Part shown: one piece after another, positions 1-8,280 of the stretch
How the letters are laid out: every line of letters begins with the position of its first letter
Numbering within the stretch: position 1 is the first letter of the stretch
NCBI GenBank assembly: GCA_041655955.1
Contig: JBBAEN010000002.1
Coordinates: forward strand, 372,001-436,000
Direction: 5' to 3'
DNA from: Micavibrio_A sp041655955
GTDB taxonomy: Bacteria > Pseudomonadota > Alphaproteobacteria > Micavibrionales > Micavibrionaceae
DNA: 64,000 nt
Made by a program: the position numbers and the translations under genes
The notes under the pieces: model-generated
Databases searched by the model: none
What the model was told of the DNA's origin: nothing
What the model saw: only the letters and a program-made list of their open reading frames with translations

Positions 1-14
1 CGTCCAAACACGGG

Positions 15-641
15 GTGAGCGTCAGCATCCTTCACCGGAATATCAGCCCTGTTGAATGGTTGAAATCGAAATTGCTCGGCGCGGAGCCGTCGCAGGTTGC
101 GCCGGTTTACGCTGCGCGCAAAATCGCCCACGGCAATATCGTCAAACCTTTGTTCCAGGCGGATATATCGAAAAATTGCAGCGTGGAAATTGTCGGCGGC
201 CTGCGCCGCGCGCAAGTGACCGAAAAAGATTTGGGCGCGATGCGTAAAACTCTGGCGCAGGACAAGGTTGATTTTTATTACCGCAATCTGGAATTTCTTG
301 GCGAAGTTTCAACCCGCGACGGTGAAAAACATAAAGTCGTGACCAACCGCCGCGCGGTGCGCCCGATGAAATCCTATAATATGGCGGCGCAGGGCAGCTT
401 TGGCGTGCAGGATGAAATCTACCGTCCTTTATGCGAACAATTTGCCGAGGCCTTTAAGGAGGCGAGCGGCGCAAAAATGGCGCAGGCCATGAAAGAATGC
501 GCCCTTATTACGGCCCTGCCCGATAAGGATCCCGCGAAGATTTTGCACGCGCACTGGACGCATCCCGGCCTTCAAACGGAACGCAGGATCTGCATCGCCA
601 CCGCGGCAAAGAAATATGAACAAGTGCTGGCCGCGATGTGA
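15..641 (+). CDS. Conserved hypothetical protein, possibly 5'-partial
   Basis: I do not recognise this protein. It is about 208 residues from a GTG at 15, soluble looking, rich in Lys, Arg and Ala, with no signal peptide or membrane segment and no motif I can name. The reading frame has no stop between the left edge and the GTG, so the true start may lie outside the window. It ends in a TGA at 639-641, 14 bases before the likely ATG of the downstream HAD phosphatase, so the two are probably co-transcribed. Codon use looks like the neighbouring chromosomal genes. That it is a real gene is supported by length, codon bias and tight spacing; its function is unknown. Confidence 0.6.
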   Translation: MSVSILHRNISPVEWLKSKLLGAEPSQVAPVYAARKIAHGNIVKPLFQADISKNCSVEIVGGLRRAQVTEKDLGAMRKTLAQDKVDFYYRNLEFLGEVSTRDGEKHKVVTNRRAVRPMKSYNMAAQGSFGVQDEIYRPLCEQFAEAFKEASGAKMAQAMKECALITALPDKDPAKILHAHWTHPGLQTERRICIATAAKKYEQVLAAM

Positions 642-655
642 TAGACTCGCCCGCA

Positions 656-1321
656 ATGTTCGACCTTATTATTTTTGATTGTGACGGAACGCTCACCGAT
701 TCCGAATATGCGAATAACAGGGCGCTTCTGGATGTCCTGCACCAGTCCGGCTTTACGGAATTCGATCTGGATTACGCCTATAAGAACTGGGTCGGCACGA
801 CGGTTTCCGGCATTCTCCTGAATGTCCAGATGGAAACGGGGCGCGTCCCGCCGGACGATATCTTGCCGCGCTATATCGCCCGCGTTGCCGAATTGCAGCA
901 AACGGAATTAAAGCCTGTTGACGGTGCGGAACAGCTTACCGCCACCGCCCGCGATCATTATAAAATCTGCGTGGCCTCAAACGGCGAGCGCTCGAACGTC
1001 CTCCGCTCGCTGGAGATGACGGGGCTTTTGCCTTATTTCGGTGAGGAGCATGTCTTTACGAAAATACAGGTGAAAAATCCCAAGCCCTATCCCGACCTTT
1101 TCCTCTTCGCCGCCGCGCAAATGGGCGCGGAGCCGGAACGCTGCCTCGTGCTTGAAGATTCGGCCACGGGCGTGCGCGCGGGGCTTGACGCCGGCATGAC
1201 GACATGGGGATTTGCGGGTTCCGCCCATAATCCTCAAAAACAGGAAGAAACCCTGAAAAACACTGGAGCGCATGAGGTTTTCCAGAGTCTTATCCACATT
1301 CGTGACCGTATAAAGCCTTGA
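656..1321 (+). CDS. HAD superfamily (subfamily IA) phosphatase
   Basis: This is a haloacid dehalogenase-type hydrolase of about 221 residues. Motif I (DCDGT, nucleophile D8 and acid D10) lies at the N-terminus, a Ser-containing motif II follows (VASNG), then a Lys in VKNPKPYP and the motif IV acidic stretch LVLEDSATGV. A helical cap fits between motifs I and II, as in subfamily IA enzymes such as beta-phosphoglucomutase and phosphoglycolate phosphatase. I chose ATG 656 because it begins MFDLIIFDCDG, the usual start of the family; a GTG at 638 would add six residues and overlap the upstream gene. The substrate cannot be told from sequence. It probably shares a transcript with the unknown gene before it. 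Confidence 0.85.
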   Translation: MFDLIIFDCDGTLTDSEYANNRALLDVLHQSGFTEFDLDYAYKNWVGTTVSGILLNVQMETGRVPPDDILPRYIARVAELQQTELKPVDGAEQLTATARDHYKICVASNGERSNVLRSLEMTGLLPYFGEEHVFTKIQVKNPKPYPDLFLFAAAQMGAEPERCLVLEDSATGVRAGLDAGMTTWGFAGSAHNPQKQEETLKNTGAHEVFQSLIHIRDRIKP

Positions 1322-1368
1322 ATATGCTGGAAATTTAATATTCATTGTGCTATCGCACAGGAAAGAGC

Positions 1369-1396
1369 TTGCAAAGGCTGGGCGGATTGGTAAATT
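1369..1396 (+). promoter_or_regulatory. Possible promoter of acpP
   Basis: A TTGCAA box at 1369-1374 and TAAATT at 1391-1396 are 16 bases apart, each matching the sigma-70 consensus at four of six positions. They sit 48 bases upstream of acpP. The call is weak because both boxes are imperfect. Confidence 0.3.
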
Positions 1397-1443
1397 CGCC
1401 GTCGATTTTAAATTTAACACACTGAAGAAGGTAAAGGTTCGCC

Positions 1444-1683
1444 ATGAGCGATATAGCAGAACGCGTAAAGAAAATTGTTGTCGAGCATCTTGGCGTAGAT
1501 GCCGCGAAAGTAACGGAAGGTGCAAGCTTCATCGACGATCTCGGTGCAGACTCCCTTGATACCGTTGAACTCGTTATGGCGTTCGAAGAAGAATTCAAGG
1601 TCGAAATTCCCGACGACGCTGCCGAGAAAATCCAGACGGTTGGCGACGCCGTGAACTTCATCAAGGCAAACGCCGGCGAGTAA
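1444..1683 (+). CDS. acpP: Acyl carrier protein
   Basis: This small acidic protein of 79 residues carries growing acyl chains in type II fatty-acid synthesis in the cytoplasm. The GADSLD motif places the phosphopantetheine attachment serine at residue 37, and length and helix pattern are typical of AcpP. A clear Shine-Dalgarno (AAGGT) precedes the ATG. fabF follows after a strong intrinsic terminator, so acpP may be expressed at a higher level than fabF, with read-through feeding fabF. The acpS gene that would load the prosthetic group is also in this window at 22670. Confidence 0.97.
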   Translation: MSDIAERVKKIVVEHLGVDAAKVTEGASFIDDLGADSLDTVELVMAFEEEFKVEIPDDAAEKIQTVGDAVNFIKANAGE

Positions 1684-1710
1684 GTCGCTGGACGTATAAT
1701 ATTTCTTAGG

Positions 1711-1750
1711 CGGCGGCTGCAACTATTGCTATAGTTAAGCCGCCGTTTTT
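1711..1750 (+). terminator. Intrinsic terminator between acpP and fabF
   Basis: An eight-pair outer stem (CGGCGGCT 1711-1718 with AGCCGCCG 1738-1745) encloses a six-pair inner stem (AACTAT 1721-1726 with ATAGTT 1731-1736) and runs into TTTTT at 1746-1750. It probably attenuates transcription from acpP into fabF. Confidence 0.85.
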
Positions 1751-1774
1751 ATTGACGAAAAGGGATAAGGGACG

Positions 1775-3046
1775 ATGAGACGCGTAGTTATCACGGGAAT
1801 GGGGATGGTTTCGCCGCTTGGTGTCGGCGTGGCCCATAACTGGAAGCGTTTGACCGCGGGCGATAGCGGCATTCGCAAAATCGATGAATTTGACCTAACG
1901 GATATGACGTCACATGTCGCCGGCCTCGTGCCGAAAACGACGGATGAAAATCCGGCGGACGGCGCCTTCAACGTCAATCTGTTCGTGCCGGTCAAGGAAC
2001 AAAAGAAAATCGACCGTTTTATCTGTTACGGCATCGCCGCGGCGCAGGAAGCGGTCGCGGATTCCGGCTGGGCCGCGGACACGGAAGAGGCGCAGCAGCG
2101 CACGGGCGTGCTGATCGGTTCCGGCATTGGCGGCCTCGGCACGATGTACGAGGCGTCGATTACGCTGAAGGAACGCGGGCCGCGCCGTCTCTCGCCGTTC
2201 TGCATTCCGGCAATGCTGATCAATCTGGCTTCGGGCCATGTATCCATCAAATACGGCTTTAAAGGGCCGAACCATTCCGTCGTCACGGCCTGTGCCACGG
2301 GGACGCATGCGATTGGCGATTCCGCGCGTATCATTGCGCTCGGCGACGCCGATGTCATGGTCGCGGGCGGCGCGGAAGCCGCCGTCACGCCTTTGGGCGT
2401 TGCGGGCTTTGCCGCCGCGCGCGCGCTATCGACGTCCTATAACGACGATCCGCAAAAAGCCTCCCGCCCGTTCGATGAAGGGCGCGACGGTTTCGTTATC
2501 GCCGAAGGCGCGGGCGTCGTCGTTCTCGAAGAATATGAACATGCGAAAAAGCGCGGCGCGAAAATCTATGCCGAAGTCGTCGGTTACGGCATGTCCGGCG
2601 ACGCCTATCACATCACGGCCCCCGCCGAGGGCGGCGACGGCGGCTACCGCGCCATGAAGGCCGCGCTGGAACGGGCCAGCCTCAATCCGGACAATGTCGA
2701 TTATATCAATGCCCACGGGACTTCGACGCCTGTCGGGGACGGGATCGAATGCACGGCGGTCAAACGCCTGTTCGCAAATGCGCTGGACAAGGTGTCCATG
2801 TCCTCGACGAAGTCCGCCATCGGCCACTTGCTGGGCGCGGCGGGCGCGGTCGAGGCGATTTATTCCGTCAAGGCGATTGAAACCGGCATCCTGCCGCCGA
2901 CATTAAATCTCGAAAATATTTCAGAGCCGTGCCGGGGTATCGATCTGGTTCCAAAGACCGCGAAGGAAAAGAAAGTCACCGTGGCGCTTTCAAACTCTTT
3001 CGGTTTTGGCGGCACGAACGCGTCCGTCGTACTCAAGGCGGTATAG
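1775..3046 (+). CDS. fabF: Beta-ketoacyl-ACP synthase II
   Basis: FabF condenses malonyl-ACP with acyl-ACP to elongate fatty acids. The 423-residue protein shows the full Cys-His-His triad: C173 in VVTACATGTHAI, H314 in NAHGTSTPVGD and H351 in SAIGHLLGAAGA, which separates it from the Cys-His-Asn KAS III class. Length is normal for the family. It follows acpP, the usual alphaproteobacterial order, and mltG lies downstream on the same strand, although a KGG-type gene on the opposite strand and a terminator intervene. The start MRRVVITGMG is the family norm, with GGATAAGGG upstream as ribosome binding site. Confidence 0.97.
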   Translation: MRRVVITGMGMVSPLGVGVAHNWKRLTAGDSGIRKIDEFDLTDMTSHVAGLVPKTTDENPADGAFNVNLFVPVKEQKKIDRFICYGIAAAQEAVADSGWAADTEEAQQRTGVLIGSGIGGLGTMYEASITLKERGPRRLSPFCIPAMLINLASGHVSIKYGFKGPNHSVVTACATGTHAIGDSARIIALGDADVMVAGGAEAAVTPLGVAGFAAARALSTSYNDDPQKASRPFDEGRDGFVIAEGAGVVVLEEYEHAKKRGAKIYAEVVGYGMSGDAYHITAPAEGGDGGYRAMKAALERASLNPDNVDYINAHGTSTPVGDGIECTAVKRLFANALDKVSMSSTKSAIGHLLGAAGAVEAIYSVKAIETGILPPTLNLENISEPCRGIDLVPKTAKEKKVTVALSNSFGFGGTNASVVLKAV

Positions 3047-3140
3047 CGCGGAAGAAGACCATGCGCGGCATGGCGCGGCGCGCCCAGTGCGGATTGCGCG
3101 CATCCCCAAAGCGTAGAGCGCAGCCAGGAATAAAACAGCA

Positions 3141-3181
3141 ATGAACGGGATGATCCGCAAAGGACATCCCGTTCATTTTTT
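3141..3181 (+). terminator. Intrinsic terminator after fabF
   Basis: A perfect 12-pair stem (ATGAACGGGATG 3141-3152 with CATCCCGTTCAT 3165-3176) is followed by TTTTT. It closes the fabF transcript. Confidence 0.9.
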
Positions 3182-3259
3182 GATGCGTAAGCCGTACGCG
3201 AATATCAGGCACGATGGGGGCTTTTCGCCCTGTTCGCGCGGCAAGCGCATTTTTATGTT

Positions 3260-3433
3260 TTAGCTTTCTGCATTCTCGCTCCGGCGGCCGCCGCCGCGTG
3301 ATGCCTTGCCGCCCTTGCGGCCGGCTTCCGCGGCGCGCTCGGGATTGTGGCGGAAGTTGCCTGAACTATTCCGGCCACCTTTGCTGCGGGCTTCCCTTGA
3401 AAGATTGTCTGCCGGATTGCGGGTTTGTTCCAT
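3260..3433 (-). CDS. KGG-motif small stress protein
   Basis: This 57-residue gene is too short for many gene finders. Its translation is very basic and Gly rich and carries the repeated motif of the KGG family of small general-stress proteins: SKGGRNSSGNF then HNPERAAEAGRKGGKASRGG. Members include the E. coli YciG type; their biochemical role is not settled, but they are commonly induced by stationary phase or general stress. An AAAGGA site lies nine bases before the ATG. Upstream there is a GGAAC-N17-GTT arrangement typical of EcfG-dependent promoters. The gene is transcribed against fabF and mltG and appears to be an independent unit. Confidence 0.85.
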   Translation of the reverse strand: MEQTRNPADNLSREARSKGGRNSSGNFRHNPERAAEAGRKGGKASRGGGRRSENAES

Positions 3434-3474
3434 TTCAATAAATCCTTTCAGCTTGGTTTGAAGATACCCAAGCT

Positions 3475-3499
3475 AACCATTCTCCCGTCTTCTTGTTCC
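3475..3499 (-). promoter_or_regulatory. Candidate EcfG-type general stress promoter
   Basis: Read on the minus strand, GGAAC (3499-3495) is followed after 17 bases by GTT (3477-3475). This matches the alphaproteobacterial EcfG consensus GGAAC-N16/17-GTT. It leaves a 41-base leader before the KGG gene, a family often under general stress control. Confidence 0.6.
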
Positions 3500-3589
3500 G
3501 TGAAAAAACTTTATATTTTTTTTGCTTTTTAAAGCTTTTGCGGCTCAAATGGCTTGATAAGCGCGCTTTGCGGTAAAGGATTGAAGTCT

Positions 3590-4588
3590 GTGAAAAAATT
3601 TATCCTCTTTTTCCTGTCATTGGCGGTTGCGATAGCCGCGCTTTGCGCCGTCTGGTTATTCCTCCAGATAAGATCCGCCCAATCTCCCGGCCCTTTGGCG
3701 GCGGAAACGATCATGCTGATTGAACGGGGGCGGGGCGTCGCTGCGATTGCGCAAAAGCTTGAAGATACGGATATTATTGAATCAGCCTTTATTTTCAAGC
3801 TTCTGACGCGCATCGACGGCGACAGGCGGCCCCTCAAGGCGGGAGAATATCAATTTACCGCCCATATAAAAATGGAAGAGGTGCTGGAAAAACTCCGCGC
3901 GGGCGATGTCTATGATCGCAAGGTGACTTTTCCCGAAGGCATGACGTCATGGCAGGTTGTCGAAATCCTGAATGCCCTGCCCGATCTGTCCGGTGAAATC
4001 GACTCCGTGCCGGCGGAAGGGACGTTGCTGCCGCAAACCTATCATTATATCAACGGCGACGATCGCGCCGTCATCATTGCGCGGATGCAGGACGGGCTGC
4101 AAAAGGCGCTGGACGAATTATGGGCCGGCCGCGCCGAAGACCTGCCTGTGAAAACGCCGGAAGAAGCGCTGACGCTTGCCTCCATCGTTGAAAAAGAAAC
4201 GGGGGTTGCCGATGAGCGCCGGAGGGTCGCGGGCGTATTCATCAACCGTCTTCGCCGCTCCATGCCGCTTCAGAGCGATCCGACGGTGATTTACGGCATA
4301 ACGCAGGGCAGGATTCAAAATGAAGGGCAGGGCCCGCTTGGCCGCAGGCTTTTGACCAAGGATCTGCGCGCGCAAAATCCTTATAACACCTACACCAATC
4401 CCGGCCTGCCGCCCGGCCCCATCGCCAATCCGGGGCGCGCGTCGATCGAGGCCGTGCTGAATCCCGAAATCCATGATTATATTTATTTCGTCGCGGACGG
4501 GACGGGCGGCCATGTCTTCGCCCGCACGCTGGCCGAACATAACCGCAATGTCGCCAACTGGCGCAAGATAAGGCGCGGGCAGCAGTAA
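3590..4588 (+). CDS. mltG: Endolytic murein transglycosylase MltG
   Basis: MltG is an inner-membrane lytic transglycosylase that cleaves nascent glycan strands and so sets their length. From GTG 3590 the protein has 332 residues: a short basic N-terminus, one membrane segment (about residues 4-26), a LysM-like region, and the YceG domain with ASIVEKET containing the catalytic Glu (E201). The LPQTYHY and PTVIYG motifs of the family are present. I chose GTG 3590 because AAAGGA lies nine bases before it and the membrane anchor then starts directly; a TTG at 3554 would add twelve poorly placed residues. The fabF-mltG neighbourhood is standard for Alphaproteobacteria. Confidence 0.93.
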   Translation: MKKFILFFLSLAVAIAALCAVWLFLQIRSAQSPGPLAAETIMLIERGRGVAAIAQKLEDTDIIESAFIFKLLTRIDGDRRPLKAGEYQFTAHIKMEEVLEKLRAGDVYDRKVTFPEGMTSWQVVEILNALPDLSGEIDSVPAEGTLLPQTYHYINGDDRAVIIARMQDGLQKALDELWAGRAEDLPVKTPEEALTLASIVEKETGVADERRRVAGVFINRLRRSMPLQSDPTVIYGITQGRIQNEGQGPLGRRLLTKDLRAQNPYNTYTNPGLPPGPIANPGRASIEAVLNPEIHDYIYFVADGTGGHVFARTLAEHNRNVANWRKIRRGQQ

Positions 4589-4654
4589 TTTTCCGGCGGC
4601 GGGGCGGTGGTGGGGCGGCTAAGCGGCTATAAGCATAGGCGGTTATAAAAAGCG

Positions 4655-5272
4655 TTATTCCCCGCGCTGTTCGTCCTGCGTCTTGCCGGAAGGCGCGGCG
4701 CGCTTTTGGCGAATGACGGCGCCGCCCGGCCCCGGCATTTGCGGGACGTTTTCAAGAGTCGGGATGGCGTTCAACTCTATCTGGCGCATAAGGGCGGGTG
4801 AAAGGGTCAGGGCCTTTGGATCCGCGCCGCGCAGAAGCGATCGGGCGCTGTCTTCGTCGCCGAGATTGTCGCGGTGGAGCGGCTGCGCGAAGGCGCATCT
4901 TTTCATGAATTGTTCAAACAAAAGAACCGAGCGCCGCGGCTTTGCAAGCGGGCTGGATTGCCCGAACTCGCTTCCATACGGGTCGTTCAAATAGAGCAGG
5001 GGGACTTCAAACGCGTCCGTCAGGATGCTTTCCTCGAAAAACCCGATATAAAGCTTGTGCGCGAAAAGCAGTTTTTCGCGGTTGGATTCCGCCACGGGGA
5101 TGTTGAGATGGAAAGTGTCCCCGTCGCCCAGCTCAAGCGTCAGGTTTAATGTCTGGGCGTCGAGGATCGCGCCTGAAATCCGGCTTTTAAACGGCCCGCC
5201 GCATAAAAGCCCCGCTTCGCCCGCGCCTGTATGGAAAAGATCGATATTCATGATTTTATCAAATTCTTTCAA
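4655..5272 (-). CDS. Conserved hypothetical protein, 205 aa
   Basis: I do not recognise this protein. It is soluble looking, with alternating beta-type segments in the first 110 residues (for example LNLTLELGDGDTFHLNIP) and a Pro- and charge-rich tail. No catalytic motif is visible. The start is uncertain: TTG at 5272 follows AGGATGAG closely, while an in-frame ATG at 5251 (MNIDLF) has a weaker site. It is transcribed divergently from the asparagine synthetase gene with only about 50 bases between, so the two may share a control region. Confidence 0.55.
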   Translation of the reverse strand: MKEFDKIMNIDLFHTGAGEAGLLCGGPFKSRISGAILDAQTLNLTLELGDGDTFHLNIPVAESNREKLLFAHKLYIGFFEESILTDAFEVPLLYLNDPYGSEFGQSSPLAKPRRSVLLFEQFMKRCAFAQPLHRDNLGDEDSARSLLRGADPKALTLSPALMRQIELNAIPTLENVPQMPGPGGAVIRQKRAAPSGKTQDEQRGE

Positions 5273-5325
5273 CTCATCCTGAAATAGGCTATCAAAACTC
5301 CAAAGGCAAAGACAAATCAGCGAAA

Positions 5326-7260
5326 ATGTGCGGAATAGCGGGATTTTACAGCATGAATGGCGGGCGGGGGCAGGCGGCTCTCGCGGGGATTGCCGATTCC
5401 ATGCATCAAAGCCTCGCCCATCGCGGGCCGGATTCCGCCGGGCTTTGGCAAGATCCTGAAATCCCCCTTATTTTCGCCCACCGCCGCCTTGCCATACAGG
5501 ATTTGGGCGCAGGCGGGGCGCAGCCGATGATCTCTCCTTCGGGCCGCTATGTCGTCACCTATAACGGCGAGCTTTATAATTTCCGCGAACTGCAAAAAGC
5601 GCTGGAGGAAGACGGGCAGATTTTCAAGACGCGCTGCGATACCGAAATCCTGCTGGCCGCAATCGATCGCTGGGGCGTCAACCACGCCTTGCAAAAATTC
5701 AACGGCATGTACGCCTTCGCCCTGTGGGACAGGCAGGCGCGGCAAATCCATTTCGTGCGCGACCGTTTCGGCAAAAAGCCGCTTTATATCGGCTTTGCGG
5801 GGCGCAATCTCGTTTTCGCGTCGGAACTGAAAGCCTTTCACGCGCATCCTGATTTTTCGCCGGAGCTTGACCGCGAAACGCTCGCGCATTTTATGAATCT
5901 TTCCTATATCGCCGCGCCGCGCTGCATTTATAAAAATGTCTGGCAGCTTTTGCCCGCGGGGCGTTTGACGCTGGAGCCGGCGAAGCTTGACGGCGGCGAA
6001 AATCTTGCCGGCCTGATGGAGCAATATTGGCAGCTCCGCCGCGCCTATGAGGACGCCCGTCTGACCCCCGTGCGTGTGCCGGAAGAGGAAGCGGTGCGGG
6101 AATTCGATTCCCTCCTTTCGGCCTGTGTGCGGGAAAGGATGGATTGCGATGTGCCGTTCGGATCGTTCCTGTCCGGCGGGATTGATTCCTCGCTCGTGAC
6201 GGCGCTGATGCAAAAATATTCGGACAAGCCAATCCAGACCTATTCCATCGGCTTTGACGAGGACGGCTATGACGAATCCGCCCACGCCGCAAAAATCGCA
6301 AGCCATCTCGGAACCCGGCATCAGGAATTCCGCGTCGGTGCGGAGGATGCCTTGAACGCCGTTCCGTCCATGGCAGAGATTTATGACGAACCTTTCGCCG
6401 ATTCCTCGCAAATCCCGACCTACCTATTGTCCAGGCTGGCGAAACCCCATGTTACCGTCGCCCTGACCGGCGATGGCGGCGATGAAATCCTCGGCGGCTA
6501 TGACCGCCATACGAAGCTTCCGGCCCTTTGGAAAAAGACGCGGTTTATGCCGCGCCGGACGCTGGGGCGGCTTATTCTTTCCATCCCGCAGGCGACGCTG
6601 GACAGGCTGCGCCCCGATCATCCGCAAATAGGCCGCAAGCTCCACCGTTTCGCGCGGTTTTTAACGAGCGGGGATTCCGCCAACCCTTACGGCTCGCTGC
6701 TGGAGGTCTGGCCGCAGGGCGAACAGGCCGTCAAAGGGGTAAGCGCCCCCGCGCCGCCCTTTGCCGATCCCGCCTTGTGGCCGGCGGGGCTTGATATGGC
6801 CGAAACGATGATTTTCGGCGATCTGCTTTCCTATCGCCCCAATGATTTGATGGTCAAGGCGGACAGGGCGTCGATGGCGGCATCGCTCGAAACCCGCGCG
6901 CCGCTGATGGATTACAGGCTATGCGAATATGCCTTCCGCCTGCCCATGGAAATGAAAATCCGGGACGGCAGGGGCAAATGGATTTTGCGCCGCCTGCTGG
7001 GGCGCCATCTGCCGCCGGAATTGTTTGAACGGCCCAAGGCCGGATTTAACCTTCCGGTAAATCAATGGCTTATGGGGAGGCTGCGGCCATGGGCAGAGGA
7101 TATGCTCAGCCTTGATCGCCTTCAAAAACAGGGTATTGTGGATGCCGCTTTGGTGCATGGGCGCTGGCGCGATTTTCTTGAAGGCCGCGCCGCCCACGCA
7201 AGCGCAACGGACATCTGGGCCATGCTGATGTTCCAGTCATGGCACGATCGCTGGATGTGA
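5326..7260 (+). CDS. asnB: Glutamine-hydrolysing asparagine synthetase-like protein
   Basis: This 644-residue protein has the class II layout: an N-terminal glutaminase domain with nucleophile C2 (MCGIAGFYS) and a C-terminal ATP-dependent synthetase domain with the SGGIDSSL pyrophosphate loop and DGGDEILGGYDRH. Established activity is transfer of ammonia from glutamine to aspartate. Linked genes encode an NAD-dependent epimerase and a GT4 glycosyltransferase, and AsnB paralogues in such clusters often amidate sugar or polymer carboxyl groups, so the substrate here may not be free aspartate. Both active sites look intact. It probably forms an operon with the next two genes, which follow at 11 and 4 base gaps. 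Confidence 0.9.
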   Translation: MCGIAGFYSMNGGRGQAALAGIADSMHQSLAHRGPDSAGLWQDPEIPLIFAHRRLAIQDLGAGGAQPMISPSGRYVVTYNGELYNFRELQKALEEDGQIFKTRCDTEILLAAIDRWGVNHALQKFNGMYAFALWDRQARQIHFVRDRFGKKPLYIGFAGRNLVFASELKAFHAHPDFSPELDRETLAHFMNLSYIAAPRCIYKNVWQLLPAGRLTLEPAKLDGGENLAGLMEQYWQLRRAYEDARLTPVRVPEEEAVREFDSLLSACVRERMDCDVPFGSFLSGGIDSSLVTALMQKYSDKPIQTYSIGFDEDGYDESAHAAKIASHLGTRHQEFRVGAEDALNAVPSMAEIYDEPFADSSQIPTYLLSRLAKPHVTVALTGDGGDEILGGYDRHTKLPALWKKTRFMPRRTLGRLILSIPQATLDRLRPDHPQIGRKLHRFARFLTSGDSANPYGSLLEVWPQGEQAVKGVSAPAPPFADPALWPAGLDMAETMIFGDLLSYRPNDLMVKADRASMAASLETRAPLMDYRLCEYAFRLPMEMKIRDGRGKWILRRLLGRHLPPELFERPKAGFNLPVNQWLMGRLRPWAEDMLSLDRLQKQGIVDAALVHGRWRDFLEGRAAHASATDIWAMLMFQSWHDRWM

Positions 7261-7271
7261 GGACGCAAGGG

Positions 7272-8276
7272 ATGAAAATAGCAATTACGGGCGGTTCCGG
7301 CTTTATCGGCACGCGCCTTCGCGCTCTTCTGGAAGAGGCGGGGCATGAATGTGTCATTATCGATCTGAAACATGAAACGCCCGTCGATATTCTCGACCTG
7401 CCCGCCCTGACGAAAGCGCTTTCCGGTTGCGCCGCCGTTTACCATCTTGCCGCCGAACACCGCGACGATGTCTTCCCGCGCTCCCGCTATTACGCCGTCA
7501 ATGTCACGGGCATGGAAAATCTATGCAAGGCGATGGACGCGAACGGGATAGATCGCATCGTCTTTACGAGCAGCTTCGCCGTTTACGGCCTCGACGCCGG
7601 CGCGCCGGATGAAAATGCGCCGCCCGCGCCGTTCAATGATTACGGCCAAAGCAAGCTGGAGGGCGAGAATGTCCTGCGGGAATGGGCCGCACGCAACGGC
7701 GCGGCGAGCGCAACCATCATCCGTCCCGTCGTCGTGTTCGGCGAAGGCAATAGAGGCAACGTCCATACGCTCATCCGCCAGATTGCGTCCGGCAAATTTG
7801 TGATGGTCGGCAATGGCAGGAACCGCAAATCCATGGCCTATGTCGGCAATGTCGCGGCGTTTTTGCATCACTGCCTCGCCGCGCCGGGGGGGCTTGCGGT
7901 TTATAATTACGCGGACAAGCCGGATTTTTCGATGAACGAGTTCGTCGCCGTGATTTGCAGCAGGCTTGGCCGCGCCGCGCCGCGCCTTTCCCTGCCGCGT
8001 TTCGCGGGGCTTGGGGCGGGCTATCTCTTTGACGCCGCCGCCCGCATCACGGGCCGGACTTTCCCCATCAGCGCGGTGCGGGTCGAAAAATTCTGCGCCG
8101 AAACGACGAGCGACGCCGCGAAGGCGCACGGGATTTTCAAAGCCCCCTATGCGCTGGAGGAAGGGCTGGGGCGTTTCGTCCAAAGCGATTTCCTGAAAAC
8201 CCCGCAAGGCGGCGCTACCGATAACAATGCGGACGCGGATTTCCTGCCGCGCGCCGCCAGTCATGAACAGGGATAG
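7272..8276 (+). CDS. NAD-dependent epimerase/dehydratase (SDR family)
   Basis: An extended short-chain dehydrogenase of about 334 residues. The Rossmann motif GGSGFIG starts at residue 7, followed by the Asp-rich cofactor contact region, the active-site serine region TSSFAVYG and YGQSKLEGE, the catalytic Tyr-x3-Lys. ATG 7272 is chosen because it gives MKIAITGG and lies just after asnB; a longer frame from 7239 would overlap it. Family members act on nucleotide sugars such as UDP-glucose or dTDP-linked intermediates; which one cannot be read from sequence. It is in the asnB-epimerase-glycosyltransferase group, pointing to surface polysaccharide or glycan synthesis. Confidence 0.88.
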   Translation: MKIAITGGSGFIGTRLRALLEEAGHECVIIDLKHETPVDILDLPALTKALSGCAAVYHLAAEHRDDVFPRSRYYAVNVTGMENLCKAMDANGIDRIVFTSSFAVYGLDAGAPDENAPPAPFNDYGQSKLEGENVLREWAARNGAASATIIRPVVVFGEGNRGNVHTLIRQIASGKFVMVGNGRNRKSMAYVGNVAAFLHHCLAAPGGLAVYNYADKPDFSMNEFVAVICSRLGRAAPRLSLPRFAGLGAGYLFDAAARITGRTFPISAVRVEKFCAETTSDAAKAHGIFKAPYALEEGLGRFVQSDFLKTPQGGATDNNADADFLPRAASHEQG

Positions 8277-8280
8277 AAAT

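Noticed and set aside
5317..6411. Long minus-strand open frame opposite asnB (about 364 codons)
   Set aside because: It mirrors the codon bias of asnB, has no family similarity and overlaps a fully convincing gene.
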